Source of the DNA: Rothia nasisuis
GTDB lineage: Bacteria; Actinomycetota; Actinomycetes; Actinomycetales; Micrococcaceae
Length of the DNA: 64,000 nt
Direction of reading: 5' to 3'
NCBI RefSeq assembly: GCF_928381405.1
Contig: NZ_CAKMSB010000004.1
Location: 62,001 to 126,000 of the forward strand
The translations under genes and the position numbers were made by a program. This document shows, one piece after another, positions 34,426 to 43,658 of this stretch. The notes under the pieces were generated by a model. It was not told the origin of the DNA and ran no database searches. It was given only the letters and a program-made list of their open reading frames with translations. Position 1 is the stretch's first letter, and each line of letters starts with the position of its first letter.

Positions 34426-35359
34426 TACCGCTCACGCCCGCTCCCTGCCCGCGGCCAAGCCCGGTTCAGCCCTAGCGCAGCAGCAGCTGCAGGACGCCAG
34501 TGCCACCCGGGCGCGCCGGGCGGCGTCCGCGCCCGGCACCAAGACCACGGGCAAGATCTTAGGGTACGCAGGAATGATTCTGGCCGGGCTAGTCATCGCG
34601 GTTCCCATCTACTTCGTGGTCATCACCTCCCTGAAGCTACGCCCCGAGATTTACTCTGACCCCATCACCTGGATTCCCCAGATCCTCGCCCCCGAAAACT
34701 ACACCTACGTGTGGCAGACCCTGGACTTCTCGCAATACTTCGTCAACTCGGTCATCATCACCGTGACCCTGACCCTGGTAGAAGTCTCCCTAGGGGTGCT
34801 GAGCGCCTACGCCTTTGCCTTCTACCGGTTCCCGGGCTCAAACCTTCTCTTCTACCTGGTGCTGGGCACCCTGATGGTCCCCAACGAAATCACCATTATC
34901 TCCAACTATGCCCTGGTAGCCCAGCTGGGCTGGCGCGATACTTTCACCGGCATCATCGTCCCGCTGGCCGGGGTTGCCTTCGGTACCTTCCTCATGCGCA
35001 ATCACTTTCTCTCCCTGCCCACAGAAATCATTGAGGCAGCCCGGCTCGACGGCACCGGCTTCTTCCGCACCCTTTTCAAGGTGGTGCTCCCCATGAGCTG
35101 GCCAACCCTCATGGCCTTCATCCTGATTACCGCCGTCACCGAATGGAACCAGTACCTCTGGCCCTTCCTCATCTCAGACACCGGCCGGGTAGCGCCCCTG
35201 CAAATCGGCCTGACCATGCTCCAAGACAACGAGGGCCTGACCAACTGGGGCCCGGTCATGGCAGGCACCCTACTGGCCACCATCCCCATGATCGTGCTCT
35301 TCCTCTTCCTGCAACGCTCCATGATTAAGGGCCTCACCGCAGGCGCCGTCAAGGGTTAA
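34415..35359 (+). CDS. ugpE: Carbohydrate/glycerol-phosphate ABC transporter permease (UgpE/MalG-like)
   Basis: This 314-residue partner permease has a 45-residue Ala/Arg-rich cytoplasmic N-terminus, then membrane segments beginning ILGYAGMILAGLVIAVPIYF. The coupling loop is LPTEIIEAARLDGTGFFRTLFKVVLP near residue 205-230. It forms the heterodimeric channel with the preceding gene. PEIYSDPITWIPQI-type sequence follows the first helix, as in other UgpE proteins. Confidence 0.87.
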   Translation: MTVDTAHARSLPAAKPGSALAQQQLQDASATRARRAASAPGTKTTGKILGYAGMILAGLVIAVPIYFVVITSLKLRPEIYSDPITWIPQILAPENYTYVWQTLDFSQYFVNSVIITVTLTLVEVSLGVLSAYAFAFYRFPGSNLLFYLVLGTLMVPNEITIISNYALVAQLGWRDTFTGIIVPLAGVAFGTFLMRNHFLSLPTEIIEAARLDGTGFFRTLFKVVLPMSWPTLMAFILITAVTEWNQYLWPFLISDTGRVAPLQIGLTMLQDNEGLTNWGPVMAGTLLATIPMIVLFLFLQRSMIKGLTAGAVKG

Positions 35360-35446
35360 GCCTGTCAGGGCCTCACCGGCCCCACCTCACGCGACTGCCC
35401 GACCACCAACGTCCTACCCCACCCTCACACCCAAAGGAAAACCACC

Positions 35447-36748
35447 ATGAATATCACCCGCCGCTCCGCACTCTCCCTGGCAGGTCTGGCCGCCGCCACC
35501 GCAGCGCTCTCCGCCTGCGCGGGCACCGGCTCCGGCACCGCGTCCGCCCAGCAAGAAGGCAACGGCACCCTCCAGTTCTGGTCCAACCATCCCGGCTCCT
35601 CCCGCGACATCGAGCAGCAGCTCATTGACGCCTGGAACGCCGCCAACCCAGACACCCCCGCCGAACTCATCGACGGCGGCAAAAACTACGAGGAACTCGG
35701 CCAGAAATTCAATGCCGCCCTCTCAGGCGGCGAGCTGCCCGACGTCATCGTCGCCTCAGACGTCACCTGGTTCAACTTTGCCTTCACAGGTGCCACCACT
35801 CCCCTCAACGACCTCTGGGAGTCAGAGGGCATCGACACCTCCACCTACGTCGAGACCCTGCTGGCTGACTACACCTACGACGGCAAAAACTACGGTGTGC
35901 CCTACTCCCGCTCCACCCCTCTCATGTACTGGTACACCGCCGACCTCGAAAAAGCCGGCCTGCCCACCGATGGCACCGGCCCCGCCACCTGGCAGGAATT
36001 CGCCGAAACCTGGGCACCCAAACTCAAAGAAGCCACCGGCAAGCCCGCCCTGACCGTTGCCGACGGATCCAACTACCTGGACTGGTACTTCCAAGGCGCC
36101 TTCTGGACCTTCGGCGGCGCCTACTCCACCGAGTGGGACCTCAAATTCACCGACCCCAAAACCATCGAAGCAGGCACCTTCTTGCAGACCATGGTCAAGG
36201 ACGGCCTGATTTCCGTGGTCAAGGACTCCGCCAACGAATTCGGTATCGGCAACGCCTGCGGCCTACTCGAATCCACCGGCTCCCTGGGCGGCCTCAAGGA
36301 ATCAGCCACCGGCGACTTCATCACCACCTACCTGCCCGGCCCCAAGCCCGGCACCACCACCGGCGGCGCAGGCCTGGCCATTCCCGCCGGCATCTCAGAC
36401 GAACGCAAGAAAATCGCGGTCAAGTTCATTGACTTCATCACTAACACCGAAAACACCATCACCTTCACCCAGGCCACCGGCTACATGCCCGTACGTACCG
36501 ACGCCGCCGACGTGCCTGAGCAGGCCGCCTACATGGACGAAAACCCCAACGCCGCCACCGCCATCCGCCAGCTGAACGAAAACACCAAGTCACAAGACTA
36601 CGCCCGCGTCTTTATCAACGGCGGCGGCCAGGCTATCGGCGGGGCCCTCGACAAGATCGTGGCAGGCCAGGACGTAGAAACCGTCTTCACCGCCCTCCAG
36701 GAGGAGCTGCAGGCCACCTACGACCGTGATATCAAGCCCAACCTCTAG
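35447..36748 (+). CDS. ugpB: Extracellular solute-binding lipoprotein, UgpB-like
   Basis: The 433-residue protein begins MNITRRSALSLAGLAAAT and reaches a lipobox LSAC near residue 21-24, so it should be a twin-arginine-type lipoprotein. The mature part fits SBP_bac_1/UgpB: TLQFWSNHPGSS, a KFNAALSGGELPDVIVAS segment, YGVPYSRSTPLMYWYTADLEKAGLP and a C-terminal PVRTDAADV. Actinobacterial relatives bind glycerol-3-phosphate, glycerophosphocholine or sugars; the ligand cannot be read here. AAAGGAAAA precedes the ATG. Confidence 0.85.
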   Translation: MNITRRSALSLAGLAAATAALSACAGTGSGTASAQQEGNGTLQFWSNHPGSSRDIEQQLIDAWNAANPDTPAELIDGGKNYEELGQKFNAALSGGELPDVIVASDVTWFNFAFTGATTPLNDLWESEGIDTSTYVETLLADYTYDGKNYGVPYSRSTPLMYWYTADLEKAGLPTDGTGPATWQEFAETWAPKLKEATGKPALTVADGSNYLDWYFQGAFWTFGGAYSTEWDLKFTDPKTIEAGTFLQTMVKDGLISVVKDSANEFGIGNACGLLESTGSLGGLKESATGDFITTYLPGPKPGTTTGGAGLAIPAGISDERKKIAVKFIDFITNTENTITFTQATGYMPVRTDAADVPEQAAYMDENPNAATAIRQLNENTKSQDYARVFINGGGQAIGGALDKIVAGQDVETVFTALQEELQATYDRDIKPNL

Positions 36749-36802
36749 CCCAACGCACCGAACAGGCCCCCAGCTCACCCAGTACCCTCAGAAAGTCCCA
36801 CC

Positions 36803-37936
36803 ATGGTTGAAGTCCAGCTACAAGACATTTCCCGTATCTACGACCCCAAGCGGCCGCGTGCCGTCAACCGGGTCAACATCACCGTGCGCGACGGGGAATT
36901 CCTCACCCTGGTGGGGCCCTCAGGGTCAGGCAAATCTACCTGCCTGCGTATGCTGGCAGGGCTGGAACCCGTCAACGAGGGCACCATTCTGATTGACGGG
37001 GTAGACGTGACCGAAAAGCCCGCCCGTGACCGCGATGTGGCTATGGTTTTTCAGTCCTACGCCCTCTACCCCAACATGACCGCCCGGCAGAACATGGCCT
37101 TTGCCCTAGAAAACGCCAAGCTTCCCAAGGCTGAGATTGAAGAACGTGTAACCCGGGCCGCTCAGATTCTAGAGCTGGAACACCTGCTGGACGTCAAGCC
37201 CGCCAATATGTCAGGCGGGCAGCGCCAGCGCGTCTCGATGGGCCGGGCTATCGTGCGGGAACCCAAGGTCTTTCTCATGGACGAGCCCCTCTCTAACCTG
37301 GACGCCCGCCTGCGCGTCTCAACCCGCGCCCAAATCGCCCAACTGCAGCGGGAACTCGGCATCACCACCGTCTACGTCACCCACGACCAGACCGAGGCCA
37401 TGACCATGGGCGACCGCGTGGCTGTTCTCAAGGACGGCATTCTGCAGCAGGTGGACGAGCCCATGCACCTCTACCGCCACCCCGGCAACACCTTTGTAGC
37501 CGGTTTTATCGGTTCACCTGCTATGGCCCTGATTGATGCGGTGCCCGTGAGCCGGGAAACCGACGGGGTGCCCAGCACCCAGGCCCACGCGTCCCTAGGC
37601 CCGCTGTGCACCCTGCCTATTCCTGCTGAGTTCCAGGCGGTGCTCGGTGGCTCCGTGATTGTGGGCGTACGCCCCGAACACTGGGAGGTTGAGCACGTGG
37701 GTGCGGGTGAGCAGGTGCACGGGATTCGTGGCACGGTGGCGCACGTGGAACAGCTCGGTGCTGAGGCTTTTGCCTACGTGACGCCCCCGGCTAAGCTGGA
37801 GCTCCGCGCCCCCTCTATCGCTGTTCGTCTACTGGGCAAGCACGACGTGGCACCCGGTGACGAGCTGAGACTGATCCCTACCCGGGCGTCCTTCTTTGAC
37901 CCCGAAACCGAAATCAACCTGGAGTACCTGGTCTAG
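36803..37936 (+). CDS. ugpC: ABC transporter ATP-binding protein, UgpC/MsmK-like
   Basis: The 377-residue ATPase has Walker A GPSGSGKSTCLRML, MVFQSYALYPNMT (Q-loop), signature MSGGQRQRVSMGRAI, Walker B VFLMDEPLSNLD and an H-loop YVTHDQTEAMTMGD. A C-terminal TOBE regulatory domain of about 130 residues follows. The four genes permease-permease-binding protein-ATPase make a complete importer. The gene ends 26 bases before a palindromic terminator. Confidence 0.9.
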   Translation: MVEVQLQDISRIYDPKRPRAVNRVNITVRDGEFLTLVGPSGSGKSTCLRMLAGLEPVNEGTILIDGVDVTEKPARDRDVAMVFQSYALYPNMTARQNMAFALENAKLPKAEIEERVTRAAQILELEHLLDVKPANMSGGQRQRVSMGRAIVREPKVFLMDEPLSNLDARLRVSTRAQIAQLQRELGITTVYVTHDQTEAMTMGDRVAVLKDGILQQVDEPMHLYRHPGNTFVAGFIGSPAMALIDAVPVSRETDGVPSTQAHASLGPLCTLPIPAEFQAVLGGSVIVGVRPEHWEVEHVGAGEQVHGIRGTVAHVEQLGAEAFAYVTPPAKLELRAPSIAVRLLGKHDVAPGDELRLIPTRASFFDPETEINLEYLV

Positions 37937-37961
37937 CCCCTGGAGCAGGTCCCCTGGTCTA

Positions 37962-38019
37962 GGTACCATCTCAGTCAGAAATACCCACCTAGTTCGTGGG
38001 TATTTCTGATTTAAATGGT
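37962..38019. terminator. Palindromic terminator repeat, copy D
   Basis: GGTACCATCTCAGTCAGAAA pairs with TTTCTGATTTAAATGGT around TACCCACCTAGTTCGTGGGTA. It lies between convergent ugpC and corA. Copy E at the other side of corA is the same sequence in inverted orientation. Confidence 0.75.
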
Positions 38020-38082
38020 CTTTTTCGGGGAGAGGGGGACGGACGGACGCAGGCAGGCAAGACATGCAGGGCCTTTGGGCCG

Positions 38083-39095
38083 CTAGAGCCACTCCTTCTT
38101 CTTGAACACCACCCACAGCCCGAAGGACACAGCGACCATGAGTAGCAGGGATGCCGGGTAGCCGAAGACCCAGTGCAGCTCGGGCATCACCTCAAAGTTC
38201 ATGCCGTAAATCGAGCCGATAATAGTAGGCGCCACTAGGATTGCTGCCCAGGCCGAGATTCTCTTCATATCGTCGTTCTGCCGCTCAGCCACGATGGTTG
38301 AGTTAACGGCTAGGGCGTTCTCGAGCGATGAGCGCAGGTCGTCCACCCGGTCAATCACATGGATAACGTGGTCTTTCACGTCGCGGAAATGGCGGAGCAG
38401 TTCGAGCTGGCGCTCATCGACGGCCTCAGCCTGAATACGAATACGCCCCATCAGCAGGTCCAGCATCTGCCCACCGGTTTGACCGCTCGTTTGAAGTCGC
38501 TGACCTCATTCAACAGGCCGTAGACACGCTGGGAGATTTCGCTGGCTTCGGAGTTATCGGCAAAGAGAGCGTCCTCAATTTCGTCGCCGTCGTTTTCTAG
38601 GCCCTCAATGACGGGGAAGTAGCCGTCTACGAGCATGTCGAGTACCCGGTGCAGAAAGGCCAGCGGGTAGGCCTGCATGGTCGAGCTCTCCAGTGCGCTT
38701 GCAAAGACCCCGTCCATGGTGCGCTGGGTGGTGTCTACGGAGCGCAGGGCGTCTTTGACGAGCCAGATGACGAAGTTTTTACCCACGAACATGTGGGTTT
38801 CACCGAAACGGATCTCTTCGCTGTCGTCAAGATAAATCGCCGGGCGGAGCACCAGATAGTAGGTGTTGCCGTAGCGGTCGAGCTTGGAACGCTGGTGGCC
38901 CTGCTCAGAGTCTTCAACGGCGAGGGGGTGCAGATCAAAGAGGCCGGTGAGGGTGGTGAGATCGTCGCGAGAGGGTTCAACCAGGCCGATGTAGGCGCAA
39001 TCGGTGCCGGGGGTGAACGTCTGGGCGAGGCCGGTGAGGGAGTCGTAGCCGGTGACGACCCCGGTGGTGTGGTTGAGTGTGTTGAGCAAAGGCAT
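38083..39095 (-). pseudogene. corA: CorA-family magnesium/cobalt channel, one frameshift
   Basis: The N-terminal cytoplasmic domain reads from ATG 39095 (MPLLNTLNHTTGVVTGYD) to DFKRAVKPVG, then terminates quickly as RCWTC. The next frame continues at QMLDLLMGRIRIQAEAVDER, through the CorA pore motif YGMNFE and a final FGLWVVFKKKEWL. The break lies near 38470, in GTGGGCAGATG, where one base is missing. Joined, the protein is about 337 residues, normal for CorA. It is either a recent null allele or a sequencing error. It is flanked by inverted palindromic terminator repeats D and E. Confidence 0.8.
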
Positions 39096-39124
39096 GGTGT
39101 CTATCGTATCCCCTCTACAGAAAG

Positions 39125-39184
39125 GACCATTTAAATCAGAAATACCCACGAACTAGGTGGGTTTTTCTGAGTGAGATGGTACCT
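39125..39184. terminator. Palindromic terminator repeat, copy E
   Basis: GACCATTTAAATCAGAAATA pairs with the GGTTTTTCTGAGTGAGATGGTACC side around CCCACGAACTAGGTGGG. It separates the purA 3' end from the corA start on the minus strand. Read in reverse it matches copy D almost base for base. Confidence 0.75.
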
Positions 39185-39214
39185 ACTGGGGGGGGAGGGG
39201 CGCGGACGTCCGCC

Positions 39215-40510
39215 CTACTTCTCCTCGTCGATCAGGTCGCGTACCACAATGGTCTGCTCGCGGCCCGGGCCAACACCGATAGCCGAGATACGGCAGCCGG
39301 AAATCTCTTCCAGCTTCTCCAGGTAGAGCCGGGCGTTGACGGGCAGTTCATCGAGGGTCTTAGCCTCGGTGATGTCTTCGGTCCAGCCGTCGAAGTACTC
39401 GTAGATGGGCTTGGCGTGGTGGAAGTCCGACTGGGTCATGGGCATCTCGTCAAAGCGAACGCCGTCCACGTCGTAGGCCACACAGACGGGAATCTTCTCT
39501 AGGCCGGTCAGTACGTCTAGCTTGGTGATGAAGAGGTCAGTGAAGCCATTGATGCGCACGGCCTGACGGGCCAGCACCGCATCATACCAGCCGCAGCGGC
39601 GGGGGCGGCCGGTGTTCACACCGAACTCACCGCCGGTGGTGCGCAGGAATTCACCCATGTCATCAAAGAGTTCGGTGGGGAAGGGGCCGGCACCCACGCG
39701 GGTGGTGTAGGCCTTCTGAATACCGATGACGCGGGAGATACGGGTGGGGCCAACACCGGATCCAACGGAAGCGCCACCAGCGGTGGGGTTGGATGAGGTG
39801 ACGAAGGGGTAGGTACCGTGGTCAACGTCGAGGAAGGTAGCCTGGCCACCTTCCATGAGCAGGGTTTTACCCTCGTCTAGGGCCTTGTTGAGCAGCTGGG
39901 TCGATTCAACAATCATGGGGGCCAGCCGGTCGGCAAAGCCCAAGAAATACTCCACGATCTCTTCGACCTCAACGTGGCGGCGGTTGTAGACCTTGACCAG
40001 CAGTTCGTTCTTCTGGCGCAGGGCACCCTCTACCTTCTGGCGCAGGATGGACTCGTCTAGAACGTCTTGCACACGAATACCCAGGCGGCCAACCTTGTCC
40101 ATGTAGGTGGGGCCAATGCCGCGTCCGGTGGTGCCGATGGCGCGCTTACCCAGAAAGCGTTCGGTGACCTTGTCCATGGTCTGGTGGTAGGGCGCTACCA
40201 GGTGGGCGTTGGCTGAAATCTTGAGCTTAGAGGTATCTGCGCCGCGCGCTTCAAGGCCGTCAATTTCTTCGAAGAGGGCCTCGGGGTTCACAACCACGCC
40301 GTTGCCGATGACGGGTACAGCGTTTTCTGAGAGGATGCCTGCAGGTAGGAGCTTGAGCTCGAACTTCTGGCCGTTGACGACGACGGTGTGGCCTGCGTTG
40401 TTACCGCCGTTGGGCTTGACGACGTAGTCGACGCGGCCGCCGAGCAGGTCGGTTGCCTTGCCCTTACCTTCGTCGCCCCACTGGGCGCCTACAATCACAA
40501 TTGCTGGCAT
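39215..40510 (-). CDS. purA: Adenylosuccinate synthetase
   Basis: PurA joins IMP and aspartate using GTP, the first AMP-specific step. The 431-residue protein has the GTP loop [19 protein letters not shown] at the N-terminus, with the catalytic Asp of GDEGKG. The following [15 protein letters not shown] provides the catalytic His. [17 protein letters not shown] comes mid-protein and [13 protein letters not shown] later. Length is standard. A palindromic terminator follows the stop. Confidence 0.96.
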   Translation of the reverse strand: MPAIVIVGAQWGDEGKGKATDLLGGRVDYVVKPNGGNNAGHTVVVNGQKFELKLLPAGILSENAVPVIGNGVVVNPEALFEEIDGLEARGADTSKLKISANAHLVAPYHQTMDKVTERFLGKRAIGTTGRGIGPTYMDKVGRLGIRVQDVLDESILRQKVEGALRQKNELLVKVYNRRHVEVEEIVEYFLGFADRLAPMIVESTQLLNKALDEGKTLLMEGGQATFLDVDHGTYPFVTSSNPTAGGASVGSGVGPTRISRVIGIQKAYTTRVGAGPFPTELFDDMGEFLRTTGGEFGVNTGRPRRCGWYDAVLARQAVRINGFTDLFITKLDVLTGLEKIPVCVAYDVDGVRFDEMPMTQSDFHHAKPIYEYFDGWTEDITEAKTLDELPVNARLYLEKLEEISGCRISAIGVGPGREQTIVVRDLIDEEK

Positions 40511-40796
40511 AAGTTGTACTCCTGAATAGGGTGGTCACCTGCCGGGTTTCACGGCGGTGGGGTGGGGCTGCGCGGCCTGTGCAGACGGCGCGGACGCAGG
40601 GCACACCGCTCTTAAGGATAGCAAGGGTGGTTTGTGTTTGGGTGGGGTGTTCCAGGTTTAGCGCTTCTAGCGGTAGAGGGTGCGCGGACGATGGTAGGGC
40701 AGCAAAAGAAAAAGTTTAGGGCGTTCAGGCGGTGAGAATCTTGAAACTATCAAGAAATAATCTGACATTTAGCCAGCTTGCTCCCAGATAGTCTTT

Positions 40797-41738
40797 ATGC
40801 TGTTGAGTATGAGCGAAAACCCATACACCCCTAGCCCGTCTTCCCCCAGCGCTGGCCAGTCGGGAGCACCTTCACCTTCTGCAGGATCCTACACCGCACC
40901 GGGCCAGCAACCCTATCACGACCCTTATGCCGTACCGCAGCACCCTAACGGTAAAAAGACTAAGAATGTGATTGGCTTAGTTGCTCTTGGCCTGGGCGTG
41001 CTCGGCTTCATCTTGGGTTGTATTCCCGGCATCATGTTCCTTGGCTGGTTCTTGCTGTTTGCAGCTTTTGTGACCGGTATTGTTGGTCTCTTCCAGAAGA
41101 ACAGGGAAAAGGTCACCTCGATTATCGCCATCGCGCTCTCGGTCATAGGGTCGATTGTCTCGGCTGTCGTCTTGTTCTTTGTTGTAGCTAATAGTGTGGC
41201 AAGTGACCCTGAGTTTAAGCAGGCGGTGGAGGATTTTGAGTCGGCAGTAGCTAGCCCTTCTGCCGTTGCGTCCGTTGATTCTGGGGCGTCCTCTTCAGAA
41301 CCTGCCGCTGAAGACTCTGCAGCAGCTCCTGGCTCAGCCGCTGCCATTGATGGTGTCTTGCAGTTCGGCGACACGGCAGAGTTTGAGGACGGTCTGCGTC
41401 TTACTGTGTCAGAGCTTCGCACCGATTATGTTCCTAGTGAATACGCTGCGCGTTTAGATGAGTCTTTAACGGATTATGTGGCTTTCACCGTGACGATTGA
41501 GAACGGCACAAGTACACCGTTTGAGCCTCTCTTCTATGCTGAAGGTAATTCAGGGGGCAAGGCTGTTGATCAGATTTTTGACTCTGAGCAGAATATTGGT
41601 TCAGCTCCTAGCAGCCGTATTCTGCCCGGTGAGTCTGTCACCTTTGATGTTGCCTTTGGTGTAGCTGATCCGACGAGCGTTACCCTTGATGTTTCTGCAG
41701 ATTTCGATCACGATGCCGTCCTGTACAGCAATAAGTAG
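40797..41738 (+). CDS. Membrane protein with DUF4190-like helices and a DUF4352-like extracellular domain
   Basis: The 313-residue protein has a Pro/Ser-rich N-terminus (NPYTPSPSSPSAGQS) and two hydrophobic helices (VIGLVALGLGVLGFILGCIPG and an IMFLGWFLLFAAFVTGIVGLF stretch). A third segment near residue 105-130 is followed by an Ala/Ser linker. The C-terminal Ig-like domain ends in DPTSVTLDVSADFDHD. The domain calls come from layout. An internal ATG at 40809 (MSENPYTP) is an equally good start; neither has a strong ribosome site. Function unknown; a surface lipoprotein-like sensor or envelope role is possible. Confidence 0.7.
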   Translation: MLLSMSENPYTPSPSSPSAGQSGAPSPSAGSYTAPGQQPYHDPYAVPQHPNGKKTKNVIGLVALGLGVLGFILGCIPGIMFLGWFLLFAAFVTGIVGLFQKNREKVTSIIAIALSVIGSIVSAVVLFFVVANSVASDPEFKQAVEDFESAVASPSAVASVDSGASSSEPAAEDSAAAPGSAAAIDGVLQFGDTAEFEDGLRLTVSELRTDYVPSEYAARLDESLTDYVAFTVTIENGTSTPFEPLFYAEGNSGGKAVDQIFDSEQNIGSAPSSRILPGESVTFDVAFGVADPTSVTLDVSADFDHDAVLYSNK

Positions 41739-41768
41739 GTTGTTCACCTAGTTGTTTCTACGCTAATG

Positions 41769-41815
41769 CAAGCCCCACTCGTTCTACCGCCCTGCGGTAG
41801 GGCGAGTGGGGCTTT
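41769..41815. terminator. Terminator after the DUF4190-like gene
   Basis: CAAGCCCCACTCG and CGAGTGGGGCTTTG enclose an inner CTACCGC/GCGGTAG hairpin, and T residues follow. It lies directly ahead of the phosphatase-like gene. Confidence 0.75.
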
Positions 41816-41854
41816 GTGTATGTAGAAGTTCTTGATGAACCCTATGATGGAGCT

Positions 41855-42280
41855 ATGAGTTCTATCCCCCACGTTCTTTTTATCTGCCAGTCCAATAAGG
41901 GCAAGTCTCAGATGGCTGAGGCCCTGATGAATCTCCATGCGCAAGGACGCGTGCGGGCGACGTCCGCAGGCACCAAGGCTGCGGTGGGCAGCGCGGTTAA
42001 CGCTGAATCTGCCGCCTCGCTGGCCCAAATCGGTGCAGATATGAGCAAGGGGACGCCCAAGTTTGCCAGCGCCGACGACCTGGCTACTGCCGACCGTATC
42101 CTTATTCTTGGTGGGGCCGCCCAGCTTGAGACCACGGATGAGGAGGTCCTGGCTAAGACCGAACGCTGGAATACCGTTGAGCCCTCCCACGAGGGAATTG
42201 AGGGGGCTGAGCGTATGAACCTGATTCGAGACGATATCGACGCCCGCGTCCGCGCCCTGCTGGCTGAGCTCACCGCCTAG
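41855..42280 (+). CDS. Low-molecular-weight phosphatase / arsenate reductase-like protein
   Basis: From ATG 41855 (GATGGAG upstream) the 141-residue protein begins SSIPHVLFICQSNKGKSQM. This is the LMW-PTP phosphate loop, but with Lys in place of the CX5R arginine. ATSAGTKAAVG follows, and the C-terminal ERMNLIRDDIDARVRALLAEL matches the family. The late catalytic DP pair is replaced by EPSHE. I believe this lysine form recurs in actinobacteria, so it may be a subfamily. Whether it acts on phosphotyrosine, arsenate or neither is unclear. Confidence 0.75.
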   Translation: MSSIPHVLFICQSNKGKSQMAEALMNLHAQGRVRATSAGTKAAVGSAVNAESAASLAQIGADMSKGTPKFASADDLATADRILILGGAAQLETTDEEVLAKTERWNTVEPSHEGIEGAERMNLIRDDIDARVRALLAELTA

Positions 42281-42296
42281 TTCGGTATAAAACGAC

Positions 42297-42345
42297 GCCC
42301 TTTCTCTCTTCCTTACGGTCAATAGCGCCGCAGGGAAGAGAGGGC
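42297..42345. terminator. Inverted repeat between phosphatase-like and aldo/keto reductase genes
   Basis: CCCTTTCTCTCTTCC pairs with GGAAGAGAGGGC, allowing a two-base bulge, between convergent genes. Confidence 0.5.
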
Positions 42346-42408
42346 TACCTTTGCTCGGCAGGCGGGGTGCGGTAGGCGGGGTGCGGACGCCCCGCCCGAC
42401 GCGCTGCC

Positions 42409-43395
42409 CTAGAAGAGCGCCACCTTGGGCGGTGCCGGGAAAATCTCGTCAAGCAGGGCGAGCTCGTCCGCGTCGAACCGGCGGACGATAGCCGCCGCGT
42501 TAGCGCGCACCTGGTCTTCGGTGGTGGCCCCGGCGATCACAGAGGCAACCGGCTCCTGCTGAGCCAGCCACGAGAAGGCAACCTGCACCTCGGTCAGTCC
42601 GCGCTTGGCGGCGAAAGCTGAGAAGGCCTCGAGCTGGTCCCAGTTGGCACCGTCCAAAATATCGGGCTTAAGACGGGTCAGTCGCCCGTCCGCCGGGGCA
42701 GAAGAGCGCGAGTACTTGCCCGTCAGCAGGCCGTTAGCCAGGGGGAAATAGGGCAGGACGCCCAGGCCAAAAGCCCGCGCTGCCGGCAAGACTTCAAGTT
42801 CAGCCCGGCGATCCAGCAGGTTGTAGTGGTTCTCGGCCGCAATGTAGCGGTGCCCCAGAGCCCGGCCCAGATGCTCGGCGTGGGCAATCTGCCAACCGGC
42901 GTAATTAGACGACCCGATGTAGCGCACCTTGCCCTGCTCAATCAGAGTGCCCAGGGCAGAAAGGGTCTCTTCCATCGGAGTAGCCGGGTCGGGGGTGTGG
43001 TGGAAGTAGAGGTCAATATAGTCTGTGCCCAGGCGGCTCAGGGAGGCCTCCACTGCCCGCAAGATGTACCGGCGGGAGCCCCGCACCCCGTGGTCGGTGC
43101 CGTTAGCACCGGCCATGTCCATGCCGAATTTAGAGACAATCACTATCTCGTCACGATCTATGCCGGTCTCGCGCAGGGCCTGCCCAAACATGGTTTCAGA
43201 GACGCCGGGTTCAGCCCCGTAAATATCGGCCACATCAAAGAGGGTGATTCCAGCTTCAACAGCGGCGGTGAGGACGGAGTTTGTCGCGGCCTGCGTCTCG
43301 GTGGCGGTTTTGGAGCGGCCCAGGTTGTTGCATCCCAGACCGACAGTAGAGACGGTCAGGCCGCTCTTTCCCAGTTGACGGTATTCAATAGTCAT
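42409..43395 (-). CDS. Aldo/keto reductase
   Basis: The 328-residue NADPH oxidoreductase has the family order. YRQLGKSGLTVSTVGLGCNNLG is at the N-terminus. The catalytic Asp/Tyr lie in LFDVADIYGAEPGVSE, with Lys in IVIVSKFG. DYIDLYFHHTPDP carries the active His. A late GASVIAGATTEDQVRANAAA-type stretch (VASVIAGATTEDQV) binds the cofactor. It resembles the YghZ/VanB-like branch. Substrate unknown. Confidence 0.88.
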   Translation of the reverse strand: MTIEYRQLGKSGLTVSTVGLGCNNLGRSKTATETQAATNSVLTAAVEAGITLFDVADIYGAEPGVSETMFGQALRETGIDRDEIVIVSKFGMDMAGANGTDHGVRGSRRYILRAVEASLSRLGTDYIDLYFHHTPDPATPMEETLSALGTLIEQGKVRYIGSSNYAGWQIAHAEHLGRALGHRYIAAENHYNLLDRRAELEVLPAARAFGLGVLPYFPLANGLLTGKYSRSSAPADGRLTRLKPDILDGANWDQLEAFSAFAAKRGLTEVQVAFSWLAQQEPVASVIAGATTEDQVRANAAAIVRRFDADELALLDEIFPAPPKVALF

Positions 43396-43492
43396 GACTC
43401 TAGCTTAGACCTTAGGCTTTACCCCTGATAGAGCCTGCTACAGTTTGTCTCTATACCGCAGGTATTCTGCCCTACAGGGAGAGAAGAGCCGG

Positions 43493-43522
43493 TGGCACCT
43501 GGGCCAGTATGCCCAGGTGCCA
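43493..43522 (-). terminator. Terminator downstream of the secreted protease gene
   Basis: TGGCACCTGGGC (43493-43504) pairs perfectly with GCCCAGGTGCCA (43511-43522) about 135 bases after the minus-strand protease stop. It lies in a 263-bp gap towards the convergently placed upstream end of the aldo/keto reductase gene. Nothing else was recognised in that gap. Confidence 0.5.
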
Positions 43523-43658
43523 TCGCCTATATATAGGTGTTGACCGGTGCCCGGCGGCAGTAGCATCACTCATTTCACTGTTGGCCCTTTCGGGTGTAAC
43601 CCTGAACGCTGTGGATGCCACTACCGGGGCCTTCAGTCTGCTAAGCCATAGCCTCTGC

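Noticed and set aside
38083-39149. Two separate genes in place of corA
   Set aside because: The two frames join into one standard CorA protein at a single missing base. Neither half is a complete transporter.
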